Made by a program: the position numbers and the translations under genes. From assembly GCA_025456495.1 (NCBI GenBank), contig JALOKO010000251.1, positions 1-6,096 of the forward strand: a stretch of 6,096 bases of DNA, written 5' to 3'. Of the stretch, positions 1 to 6,096 are shown piece after piece. The first letter of the stretch is position 1, and each line of letters opens with the position of its first letter. The notes under the pieces are model-generated. The model was not told the origin of the DNA and made no database searches. It saw nothing but the letters and a program-made list of their open reading frames with translations. The stretch is from Bryobacterales bacterium (GTDB lineage Bacteria > Acidobacteriota > Terriglobia > Bryobacterales > Bryobacteraceae).

Positions 1-227
1 CCGCGGTGGCAAGCAAAGCGGCAACCCTCAGCGGCCAGGACGCCCGGAAGGTGGCGGGCATGCAGCAGATGGCCAAGGAACTGAAGCCGTCGCTGGTGGC
101 TGCCTACAGCACGCCCCAATCCATCACCATCGCCTCAAAGGACGGGCTGGTGGGCTTGGGTGGCGGGTCCTTGCTGCGGCTGGGTTCGCTGCTCGGCCAC
201 ATCGACGGGATTCCCGATCAGAAATGA
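1..227 (+). CDS. C-terminal end of an unidentified protein (5' partial)
   Basis: The frame through bases 3-227 is open to the left edge and ends at TGA 225-227, so this is the tail of a gene that starts upstream. The GTG at 6-8 is in frame, but nothing marks it as a real start. About 74 residues are visible. A polar, probably helical stretch (SGQDARKVAGMQQMAKELKP) is followed by a hydrophobic, strand-like stretch (SLVAAYSTPQSITIASKD). The end is rich in Gly and Leu (GLVGLGGGSLLRLGSLLG) and closes with a short polar tail, HIDGIPDQK. I see no catalytic motif or recognisable domain and do not assign a function. The stop codon lies in the loop of a predicted stem-loop (208-238). The next gene begins 64 bp downstream on the same strand, so the two may share a transcript. 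Confidence 0.65.
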   Translation, partial: AVASKAATLSGQDARKVAGMQQMAKELKPSLVAAYSTPQSITIASKDGLVGLGGGSLLRLGSLLGHIDGIPDQK

Positions 228-238
228 ATTGGGAATCC
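208..238 (+). repeat. Inverted repeat / stem-loop spanning the stop codon of the upstream gene
   Basis: GGATTCCC (208-215) is perfectly complementary to GGGAATCC (231-238). Three more inner positions can pair in RNA (one G-U and two A-U), giving an 11-bp stem with a 9-nt loop (219-227) that contains the TGA stop. No T-run follows (the next bases are AACAGAAC), so it is not a canonical intrinsic terminator. It could stabilise the 3' end of the upstream message, attenuate read-through into the ABC operon, or be chance. Confidence 0.4.
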
Positions 239-249
239 AACAGAACAAA

Positions 250-300
250 TGCCGCCATGGCATCGTAATCTGAACAGGGAGCATGCCATCCATGGCGGCA
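250..300 (+). repeat. Perfect 11-bp inverted repeat flanking the ribosome binding site and covering the start codon of ATPase 1
   Basis: TGCCGCCATGG (250-260) is the exact reverse complement of CCATGGCGGCA (290-300), with 29 nt between the arms. The right arm covers the preferred ATG (292-294), and the AGGGAG Shine-Dalgarno sequence (276-281) sits in the loop. Folded in RNA, the stem would bury the start codon, so translation control is possible. As DNA it could be a dyad operator. Each arm also contains the palindrome CCATGG. The geometry is directly visible; the function is inferred. Confidence 0.45.
276..281 (+). promoter_or_regulatory. Ribosome binding site that decides the ATPase 1 start
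   Basis: AGGGAG lies only 1 nt before the ATG at 283, which is too close, and 10 nt before the in-frame ATG at 292, which is usable. An in-frame TGA at 271-273 rules out any earlier start. The start at 292 is therefore preferred. Confidence 0.6.
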
Positions 301-1203
301 ATCATTGAACTGGATCAGCTGGAGGTGACGCTCGGCCGGAAGGTGATTCTCAACCGGCTCAGCGCCACACTGACAGGCAAATCAATTGGACTTCTCGGGC
401 CGAACGGCGCCGGGAAGTCCACCCTCATCAACACCCTTCTGGGCTACTACACGCCCACCTCCGGCACGGCCCGGGTGCTGGGCCACGATGTCCGCAAGGA
501 CGCCCGCGCACTGCGATCGCTCATCGGCTTCATGCCGGAAAACGATTCCTTCATCGCCCACATGAGCGGTCTGCGCTTCGTACGGATGATGGCCGAACTC
601 TCAGGCCTTCCACCCGCCCAAGCCCTGGAACGCGCGCATGAAGCCTTCTACTACGTAGGCATGGGCGAGCAGCGCTATCGTCCCATTGGCGGCTATTCGC
701 TGGGCATGCGGCAAATGGCGAAACTGGCCCAGGCCATCGTCCACGGCCCGCGGCTGGTGATTCTGGATGAGCCCACCAACGGTCTGGATCCGGCAGCGCG
801 CAAGCGGATGATCCAACTGGTGAAGGAGATCCGGGCGCAGGAGGGGACGCACCTGCTGGTGTCTTCGCACCTCTTGCGCGATGTGGAGGAATGCTGCGAT
901 CAGGTGCTCATCCTCAAGGACGGCCGCCTGGCTGCCTTCTGTGACCTTGAGCAGGAGCGCAGCGCCAACCAGCACATCTTCGACATCGAACTGGCGCACA
1001 ATGCCGGCGCCTTCGTGGAAGCCCTCGCGGCGCGCGGCTACCAGAGCGCCTGGAGCGGTAACGGACGGGTACGGGCCGTCCTTCCCGGCTCCCCTGAACC
1101 ACTGGATTTGTTCGCGCTCGCCGCAGCCCAAGGCACCCGCATCCGCAGTCTGGAACGGCGGCGCGACTCCCTGGAAGACCTGTTCCTGAAGGCGATGGAG
1201 TAA
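292..1203 (+). CDS. ABC-2-type transporter ATP-binding protein (ATPase 1)
   Basis: This is a cytoplasmic nucleotide-binding subunit that hydrolyses ATP to drive an ABC-2-type exporter. From the ATG at 292 it has 303 residues; a start at 283 would add three. Visible motifs are Walker [10 protein letters not shown] (36-44), signature YSLGMRQ (135-141), Walker B LVILDE with catalytic Glu160, D-loop GLDP (164-167) and switch His193 in SSH. The Q-loop position carries Glu (FMPEND, Glu83) instead of Gln, a common variant in ABC-2 ATPases. The roughly 100-residue C-terminal part, ending in [11 protein letters not shown], resembles the accessory domain often found in ATPases of this type. The length is normal and all catalytic residues are present. 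The gene heads a four-gene operon and is followed after 4 bp by a permease. Its start lies inside an inverted repeat. The ATPase assignment is firm; the substrate is unknown. Confidence 0.95.
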   Translation: MAAIIELDQLEVTLGRKVILNRLSATLTGKSIGLLGPNGAGKSTLINTLLGYYTPTSGTARVLGHDVRKDARALRSLIGFMPENDSFIAHMSGLRFVRMMAELSGLPPAQALERAHEAFYYVGMGEQRYRPIGGYSLGMRQMAKLAQAIVHGPRLVILDEPTNGLDPAARKRMIQLVKEIRAQEGTHLLVSSHLLRDVEECCDQVLILKDGRLAAFCDLEQERSANQHIFDIELAHNAGAFVEALAARGYQSAWSGNGRVRAVLPGSPEPLDLFALAAAQGTRIRSLERRRDSLEDLFLKAME

Positions 1204-1207
1204 CCAC

Positions 1208-2107
1208 ATGGCCGTCTACAATCGCAGTTACCAGCGCTACGAGGGGCCTCTCACCAAGGCCAACACGCGCTTTCTCGCTCTGGCGCGCTACACATGGGAG
1301 GAGATGCGCGCATCCCGGCTGTTGACGCCCGTGCTGTACGTCGGCTTTCTGTGGCCTCTGGTTTGCATCCTGGGCATCTACCTGAATCACAACCTGGACG
1401 CACTGCGCGCGCTGCAGGTGAACATGAGCGAGTTGTTCGCCATTGACACCAACTTCTTTTACGTCTTTCTCAGCGTGCAAAGCACCATCTCGTTCTTCGT
1501 GGCGGCGCTGGCGGGGCCGGGGCGCATCTCGCCCGACCTCAGCAACCGCGGGCTGTCTACACTGCTGGCTCGTCCCATCAGCCGGACTGACTACGTGCTG
1601 GGACGCATGCTGCCGTTGGTGGCCCTGCTTTCCTGCATCACCTGGGTTCCGGGTTTGCTGCTGGTGGCGCAACAAACCAGCCTTGCGGGCACGGAATGGT
1701 TGGGCGTGAACTGGCGGATTCCCTTGGCCCTCGTGGTGGGCGGTTTGCTGTGGGTTGGCCTGCTGTCGTTGCTGGCCATGGCGCTTTCGGCCTGGGTACG
1801 GTGGAAGCCCGTGGCGGGTGGCGCGATGTTCATGATTTTCTTCGTCGGCGCAGGCTTCGGCGCGCTGCTGAACCAACTGCTGGAGATGCGCTGGGGGCAT
1901 CTGCTGAACGTACGCACGCTGATGGCCACCGTGTGGGCCTGGCTGATGGAAGGGCAGGCCACCGGGGGCGCGGGCTTTGGCCTCTTCTACGTCTTTGAAC
2001 AGCAGGAAATCCCCGTATGGTCAGCCTTTCTGGCGCTGGCCGTGATGGTGGCCGCCTGCGTACGCCTGCTGGCCAAACGCATTCAGGGTGCGGAGGTGGT
2101 GCGATGA
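1208..2107 (+). CDS. ABC-2-type transporter permease (permease 1)
   Basis: This 299-residue integral membrane protein is the probable translocation partner of ATPase 1. It starts with a short cytoplasmic segment containing YQRYEGPLT, seen in many ABC-2 permeases. Hydrophobic segments lie at about 39-60, 83-103, 134-155, 172-197, 201-225 and 270-289, giving about six membrane spans. Between spans 2 and 3 is a conserved ABC-2 cytoplasmic stretch, with GPGRISPDL (103-111), ARPISRTDYVLGR (121-133) and an arginine-rich character typical of the coupling region. There is no signal peptide, as expected. The start follows the ATPase 1 stop by 4 bp, with GGAG at 1197-1200 as ribosome binding site inside the end of that gene. 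Its stop overlaps the ATPase 2 start (ATGA, 2104-2107). The family is clear; direction is inferred as export and the substrate is unknown. Confidence 0.9.
   Translation: MAVYNRSYQRYEGPLTKANTRFLALARYTWEEMRASRLLTPVLYVGFLWPLVCILGIYLNHNLDALRALQVNMSELFAIDTNFFYVFLSVQSTISFFVAALAGPGRISPDLSNRGLSTLLARPISRTDYVLGRMLPLVALLSCITWVPGLLLVAQQTSLAGTEWLGVNWRIPLALVVGGLLWVGLLSLLAMALSAWVRWKPVAGGAMFMIFFVGAGFGALLNQLLEMRWGHLLNVRTLMATVWAWLMEGQATGGAGFGLFYVFEQQEIPVWSAFLALAVMVAACVRLLAKRIQGAEVVR
2092..2096 (+). promoter_or_regulatory. Ribosome binding site for ATPase 2
   Basis: GGAGG lies 7 nt before the ATG at 2104, inside the end of permease 1. It supports a start at 2104, overlapping the previous stop by 4 bp, over the in-frame upstream ATG at 2017, which lies deep within permease 1. 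Confidence 0.75.
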
Positions 2108-3093
2108 GCGCGCATCCCCTCGCCACGGCGTCCGGTACGGAACGGGCGCCTCATACGCCAGCGATCATCTTCCGCAATGTGTCCCGATTCTACGGCGATG
2201 TCTTGGGCGTGAATCGCGTGAACCTCTCCATCGGGCCTGGCATCACCAGCCTCGTGGGCCCCAACGGCTCTGGCAAGAGCACGCTGATGAATCTGATGGC
2301 GGGCCTCATCCAGCCCAGCGAAGGCCTCGTGGAGGTGATGGGAATTTCACCGCGCGATCCGGAACGGCTGTTCCGGGTGTTGGGCTATTGCACGCAGTTT
2401 GACTCGTTCCCCCGTGGCATGACTGGTTTCCAGTTCGTACGCAGTACGCTGCGCTTTCATGGTCTCAGCGTCGCGCATGCCGAAGCCCGCGCCTGGGAGG
2501 CCATCCAGCGCGTCCGCCTGGAAGACGCGGCCCATCGCAAGGTGGGCGCCTACAGCAAGGGCATGCGCCAACGCATTCGCCTGGCGCAAGCGTTGGCCCA
2601 TCGGCCGCGGGTGGTGGTGTTGGATGAGCCCCTCAACGGCTTGGATCCCATGGCGCGCGCGGAAACCATCGCCATCTTCAAGGCGCTGGGTGCCGAGGGG
2701 CTGTTCGTGATCGTCTCCAGCCACATCCTGCACGAGGTGGATGAAATTTCTGATCGAGTCATCCTCATCAACCAGGGCTACATCCTGGCCGAGGGCGAAA
2801 TTCGCGGCGTTCGCAGTGAGGTAACACATCAGCCCGCGCAGATTCTGGTGCGCTGCGGCAATCGCCGTGCGCTGGCCCAGCACATGATGGGACACCCCAC
2901 CGTGGTGGAGGCCCGCCTGCTGCCCGACGACGCCAGCGTCCTGTTCCGCGCCAGCGATGCTGACCAGTTCTACGCCGCCTTCCAGGCAGCCGTGCTCGCC
3001 TTGAAGCTGGAAGTGCAGCAACTGCGTCCCACCGACGAGGACGCCGACAGCCTGTATCAATACCTGATTGGCGAAACCGGAGGCGTATCATGA
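2104..3093 (+). CDS. ABC-2-type transporter ATP-binding protein (ATPase 2)
   Basis: This is a second cytoplasmic ABC ATPase, 329 residues from the ATG at 2104. The open frame extends upstream to 2017, but that part only overlaps permease 1, and GGAGG at 2092-2096 supports 2104. A polar 20-residue N-terminal extension precedes the fold. Motifs are Walker A GPNGSGKST (52-60), Q-loop Gln98 (YCTQFD), signature YSKGMRQ (150-156), Walker B VVVLDE with Glu175, D-loop GLDP (179-182) and switch His207 in SSH. It differs from ATPase 1 in having the usual Q-loop Gln and a C-terminal region of another type, ending DSLYQYLIGETGGVS. It is therefore a diverged paralogue and not a recent duplicate. It is joined to both neighbours by ATGA overlaps, suggesting translational coupling. 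It probably energises permease 2 or forms a heterodimer with ATPase 1. Confidence 0.95.
   Translation: MSAHPLATASGTERAPHTPAIIFRNVSRFYGDVLGVNRVNLSIGPGITSLVGPNGSGKSTLMNLMAGLIQPSEGLVEVMGISPRDPERLFRVLGYCTQFDSFPRGMTGFQFVRSTLRFHGLSVAHAEARAWEAIQRVRLEDAAHRKVGAYSKGMRQRIRLAQALAHRPRVVVLDEPLNGLDPMARAETIAIFKALGAEGLFVIVSSHILHEVDEISDRVILINQGYILAEGEIRGVRSEVTHQPAQILVRCGNRRALAQHMMGHPTVVEARLLPDDASVLFRASDADQFYAAFQAAVLALKLEVQQLRPTDEDADSLYQYLIGETGGVS
3079..3083 (+). promoter_or_regulatory. Ribosome binding site for permease 2
   Basis: GGAGG lies 6 nt before the ATG at 3090, within the last codons of ATPase 2. With the ATGA overlap it supports coupled translation of the last two operon genes. Confidence 0.7.
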
Positions 3094-3968
3094 GCACCAC
3101 CCCCGCGCCGCATGCGCTTCCCGCCACCGGCCAACCCGCGCCCAGCCGCTATGCCATCTACCTCCAGCAGTTGCTGTTGCTGGTGCGCATGGATCTGGCC
3201 TACCACTTCTTTACCACCCGCGCCCTATGGCTCTACCTGCTGGCCGCCGCGCCGGTGGCCATCACCGCCATCTACGCCTTTGTCCAACTGGCCTATGGAC
3301 CCAAGGGCAGCTTCAGCAACGACATCCTGGTGTACGGCAACATGATGGAGTTCCTGTACCTGCGCTTCCTGGTCTTCTTCGGATGTCTGGCCGTGGGCAC
3401 GTTTCTGGTGCGGGGTGAGGTGCTCAACCGGACCCTCCACTACTATTTCCTGCTGCCCATCCGGCGCGAGGTGTTCCTGGTGAGCCGCTTTCTGATTGGC
3501 TTCCTTGCCACCACCGTGGTGTTTTCACTCAGCCTGACCGCTGCCTACTTCCTCACCATGGCTCATCGGGGTGACGCTTTCTGGAGCTACTTCTGGCAGG
3601 GGCAAGGCCTGGCCAATCTGCTGGACTACCTGTTGATGACCGCGCTGGCCTGCGCCGGATACGGGGCCGTCTTTCTGCTGGCCAGCCTCTACGTCCGAAA
3701 CCCCCTCATCCCGGGCGCCGTGGTGTTTGTATGGGAGGTGGTACACGTGTTTCTGCCCGCCGTCCTTCAGCGCTTCAGCATCACCCATTACCTGAAGAGC
3801 CTCAGCCCGGTGGACATCCCCGTGGAAGGCTTGGCGGCCCTTTTCCTGGTGCCGCCCGAACCCGTGGCGCGCATTTGGGCGGTGTTGGGCATTCTGCTGT
3901 TGACAGCAGGCGCGCTCACCCTGGCCGCCCTTCGCGTGCGCCGCACTGAGATTGACTACAGCAGCTAG
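3090..3968 (+). CDS. ABC-2-type transporter permease (permease 2)
   Basis: This 292-residue membrane protein is the last gene of the operon. After a roughly 20-residue Pro/Ala-rich cytoplasmic start and an amphipathic stretch, hydrophobic segments occur at about 45-67, 89-107, 134-157, 177-201, 206-226 and 262-281, so about six spans. Between spans 2 and 3 is a charged stretch, VRGEVLNRTLHYYFLLPIRR (107-126), which plays the part of the ABC-2 coupling region but differs in sequence from that of permease 1. A separate origin or a distinct role is therefore likely. The C-terminus, RRTEIDYSS, resembles the short charged tail of many ABC-2 permeases. The start overlaps the ATPase 2 stop (ATGA, 3090-3093) with GGAGG 6 nt upstream. 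Its stop is 12 bp from the end of the convergent minus-strand gene. The permease call rests on membrane topology and context; the substrate is unknown. Confidence 0.85.
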   Translation: MSTTPAPHALPATGQPAPSRYAIYLQQLLLLVRMDLAYHFFTTRALWLYLLAAAPVAITAIYAFVQLAYGPKGSFSNDILVYGNMMEFLYLRFLVFFGCLAVGTFLVRGEVLNRTLHYYFLLPIRREVFLVSRFLIGFLATTVVFSLSLTAAYFLTMAHRGDAFWSYFWQGQGLANLLDYLLMTALACAGYGAVFLLASLYVRNPLIPGAVVFVWEVVHVFLPAVLQRFSITHYLKSLSPVDIPVEGLAALFLVPPEPVARIWAVLGILLLTAGALTLAALRVRRTEIDYSS

Positions 3969-3980
3969 CGTCGCGCTGCT
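3960..3980. terminator. Weak stem-loop in the 12-bp gap between convergent genes
   Basis: AGCAGC (3960-3965) pairs with GCTGCT (3975-3980) around a 9-nt loop that includes the TAG stop of permease 2. The stem is only 6 bp and neither strand has a T-run after it, so it is at best a weak bidirectional terminator. Any stronger terminator for either transcript would have to lie inside the opposite gene. Confidence 0.2.
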
Positions 3981-6096
3981 TCATCCCACCCGCGCCGTGG
4001 CCGTCACCTTGCCTTGCGAGGCGCCATTCACGAATACCTCGTATTCGCCGGACGCCCACACCGGAACCGTGCGCAACGCTCCATCGGTGCGATAGCAAAG
4101 CACGGTCTCGCCTGCACCGTTCCGCACGTCCACCACGCCGTCCGCGGGTGCGGATAGCTTCAGTTCCCACTGGCAGGCCTGCTGTCCGTTCTGTGCCTGC
4201 GTCACCACGATGGGCCAGCCCGGATACGGCGCCGCTCCGGGCGTTCCGTACACCACCCAGCGCGGGTAATTTTCCAGCTTGTAGGTACGCGCGCCCTTGT
4301 CGATCTCCACCAGCCCGTAGCCGGTGACGCGGTCATGCAGCGCCTTGGGGCTGCGCCCCGTCAGGTAGGGGTTGGCCACCGCATGCACCGTGATCCGGTT
4401 GCCAAAGCCGTCCACAAACTCTCCCATGTTCCGGCGCTGTCCCGGCTTGCGATTCTTCCCCTCCACCGGCGGGAACCAGCGCCGCGGAAACAGATTGCTG
4501 ATGGCGGGCGTGCACAGTCCCCAAACCGAATCGTTCCAGGCATCGGCGCCATATTGTACGGTGCTGCCCAGGTGCTGGTCACCGGACAGATGCGGCGCCA
4601 GGGCCGCCCGCATCAGGCGCAGCGTCCGGTTACGCGCGGACTGCGGCCAGGCATTGGCGTCATGATCCTGCACCATCTTGTCGTCCGGCGCATACCCATC
4701 CAAGGGGTACACCTCCAGGCCAGGGACCCCGGAATCCGTCATGAAACTCTTCGGCAGCGTGGCCAGGTTGCAGAGGATTGAGCCGGAAACCACGCACTTC
4801 ATCGTGGCCCCCTCCCAATCGCGCACCCACTCGGCCAGGAACCGCTCCTGCGCCTCGCCCAGCAGTTGAGCGCCGGGGACATCTCCAGACTTCGCCGAAT
4901 CCCAGCTCTTGTTCAGCGGCCAGCCATTGATGATGTCCGCCTCGGGCAGGAAGTCCACCGGCGCGCTCTTGAACTTGCGGTCCTCCAGCAACGCGAAGCT
5001 CACGCCGCCCACCAGCAGTTGTCCGAAGCACACAGGGATGTTTTCCCAAACCGTGCCCGCTTGTTCCCACACCGGGAGGTGGCTGGATTGGGTCTGGTAC
5101 ACCATCCGGACCCAGCGCGCCTGCATCACATAGCCGCCGGAATCCTGGGCGCGCTGTTGACGCCGCGCTGGCTCAATCCGCTCGGAACCAACCTGCTCGG
5201 AAATCTCCGGGTACACCGCCTGCCGTCCGCCTGCTCCCCACAGATTGCCGTGATACACGTCATGATCGTCCGCCAGGCAGACACAGGGAATCTCCCGTGT
5301 CAGTTCCCCCCATGCCCAGCCGAACAGGTACCACTTGCGCAGATAGTCCACGCGCGCCGCTTCCAGCGGTTCGCGCTGGATGCCATACCCGGCGTTGGCT
5401 TCATACAACTGGTCGCCCGTGAAGAACAGCACATCCGGGTTCGCCGCCTTCAGGCTTTGCGCAATCTCCGCGTGCGGGAAGCCCAGGTCCCACTGGCAAG
5501 TGAGTGGGGCCGCGACGATCTTTTGCTTGTCGCGCGGATCCTTGCGGATCGTGCCGCCGTAGGTGTCGTTGAGATAGCGCACCTCAAAGGAGTGGTCGCG
5601 TGTGTCATCCAGCTTCGGAACTGAGAACGCCGCCGTCGAGGAGAAGGCTTCCACCGGCGCCGTGGACACCGGCTTGCCGTCGATCCGCAACTCTGCCGTC
5701 GTGTCCTTTTCCACGGGGACAAACTGCGCGGTCAATCGCAGTTGGCCGCGATGGAGCGTGTACTGGGTGAAGAGGATCGGTCCCCAGGCGCGCTCTGGAA
5801 TCGTGCCCACCTTCGTCCCGCTCACTTGCCAGTTGGAAAACCAGAAGGTCATCGCGCCGCCGCGGGTCTGGTTAGGCTTACCGGTGTTGGGTTGCACGGG
5901 TTCGGGCATGGCCGGAATCCCGGCAGGCAGGTCGCCAGAATGGCACACCAGCGCCAGGCCGCCCGCCAACCATTCCAAAGGAACTTCCCGCTCCACGCTG
6001 AGGTTGCCGGCGCTCAACTTCACGCGGTTGCCGGTTGCTTCAAGGCGCAGCGTGACGTCGTCCCAACTGGCGATCTCCGGGCCATCGCCCGGTTGC
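3981..6096 (-). CDS. PhoD-like metallophosphatase (alkaline phosphatase D family), N-terminus outside the window
   Basis: The protein is a probable metal-dependent phosphomonoesterase or phosphodiesterase of the PhoD-like family, usually exported. The frame stays open to the right edge, giving 704 visible residues. The in-frame GTG at 6021-6023 has no Shine-Dalgarno sequence, and protein-like sequence continues beyond it, so the gene is called partial. Numbered from that GTG, the visible motifs are TCQ with Cys176 (resembling the conserved PhoD cysteine), GDQLY (203-207, Asp204 and Tyr207 as likely metal ligands), DDHD (252-255) followed by VYHGNLWGAGG, GGVSFALLEDRKFKS (339-353) and GDQH (481-484). 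About 170 beta-rich residues precede the catalytic part. A beta-rich tail (about 605-680) follows and may be an accessory sandwich domain. The pattern matches large PhoD-like proteins of Planctomycetota, Verrucomicrobiota and Acidobacteriota. No export signal is visible because the start is missing. It is convergent with the ABC operon, so the two are transcribed separately. Confidence 0.85.
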   Translation of the reverse strand, partial: QPGDGPEIASWDDVTLRLEATGNRVKLSAGNLSVEREVPLEWLAGGLALVCHSGDLPAGIPAMPEPVQPNTGKPNQTRGGAMTFWFSNWQVSGTKVGTIPERAWGPILFTQYTLHRGQLRLTAQFVPVEKDTTAELRIDGKPVSTAPVEAFSSTAAFSVPKLDDTRDHSFEVRYLNDTYGGTIRKDPRDKQKIVAAPLTCQWDLGFPHAEIAQSLKAANPDVLFFTGDQLYEANAGYGIQREPLEAARVDYLRKWYLFGWAWGELTREIPCVCLADDHDVYHGNLWGAGGRQAVYPEISEQVGSERIEPARRQQRAQDSGGYVMQARWVRMVYQTQSSHLPVWEQAGTVWENIPVCFGQLLVGGVSFALLEDRKFKSAPVDFLPEADIINGWPLNKSWDSAKSGDVPGAQLLGEAQERFLAEWVRDWEGATMKCVVSGSILCNLATLPKSFMTDSGVPGLEVYPLDGYAPDDKMVQDHDANAWPQSARNRTLRLMRAALAPHLSGDQHLGSTVQYGADAWNDSVWGLCTPAISNLFPRRWFPPVEGKNRKPGQRRNMGEFVDGFGNRITVHAVANPYLTGRSPKALHDRVTGYGLVEIDKGARTYKLENYPRWVVYGTPGAAPYPGWPIVVTQAQNGQQACQWELKLSAPADGVVDVRNGAGETVLCYRTDGALRTVPVWASGEYEVFVNGASQGKVTATARVG

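Noticed and set aside
229..271. Possible sigma-70 promoter (TTGGGA at 229-234 and TAATCT at 266-271)
   Set aside because: The elements match consensus poorly and are about 31 bp apart, too far for a standard promoter.
914..1900. Long open frame on the minus strand (328 codons) opposite ATPase 1 and permease 1
   Set aside because: It lies antisense to two well-supported genes, its translation is rich in Arg, Gln, Pro and His as expected of a GC-rich shadow frame, and it has no recognisable motif.
2017..2103. Upstream extension of ATPase 2 to the in-frame ATG at 2017
   Set aside because: It would overlap permease 1 by about 90 bp, lacks a ribosome binding site and adds no family-like sequence, while GGAGG and the ATGA overlap fix the start at 2104.
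2347..3060. Minus-strand open frame of 237 codons opposite ATPase 2
   Set aside because: It is antisense to an ATPase with all its motifs intact and has no domain or convincing start signal of its own.
4866..5624. Plus-strand open frame of 252 codons opposite the PhoD-like gene
   Set aside because: The opposite strand carries the conserved phosphatase motifs; this frame is a compositional shadow without a recognisable domain.
6021..6023. GTG as the true start of the PhoD-like gene
   Set aside because: There is no Shine-Dalgarno sequence before it and the frame continues with plausible protein (for example ASWDDVTLRLEATGNR) to the window edge, so the gene is treated as partial.

Overview
The window is GC-rich bacterial DNA with tightly packed genes and no RNA genes, mobile elements or CRISPR arrays that I can see. 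It holds five supported coding regions. The end of an unidentified gene lies at the left edge (1-227, +). A four-gene ABC-2-type exporter operon follows (292-3968, +). A long PhoD-like metallophosphatase gene runs convergently on the minus strand (3981-6096) and is open at the right edge. The GC-rich coding style, the alternating ATPase/permease layout and the type of PhoD-like protein suggest Acidobacteriota, with Planctomycetota or Verrucomicrobiota as alternatives. This is inference from family resemblance and is not firm.

The operon order is ATPase 1 (292-1203), permease 1 (1208-2107), ATPase 2 (2104-3093), permease 2 (3090-3968). Gaps are 4 bp or ATGA overlaps of 4 bp, each preceded by a clear Shine-Dalgarno sequence, so the four products are probably made in coordinated amounts. 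Both ATPases keep a complete set of nucleotide-binding motifs. Both permeases have about six predicted membrane segments, but they are clearly diverged from each other. They could form one heteromeric exporter or two exporters made together. The substrate cannot be read from the sequence.

The short region before the operon (228-291) has no convincing sigma-70 promoter but holds two stem-loop-capable inverted repeats. One is centred on the stop codon of the upstream gene. The other is a perfect 11-bp repeat whose right arm covers the preferred start codon of ATPase 1 and whose loop holds its ribosome binding site. This is the most unusual non-coding signal here and could be a translational switch or an operator.

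The minus-strand gene encodes a large PhoD-like phosphatase or phosphodiesterase with a recognisable metal-site motif set and beta-rich flanking regions. Its reading frame stays open to the window edge, so its true N-terminus and any export signal are outside. It meets the operon tail to tail with a 12-bp gap and no strong terminator. Nothing links its function to the exporter. I found no clearly new biological system; the leads are the paired exporter architecture and the inverted repeat at its translation start.
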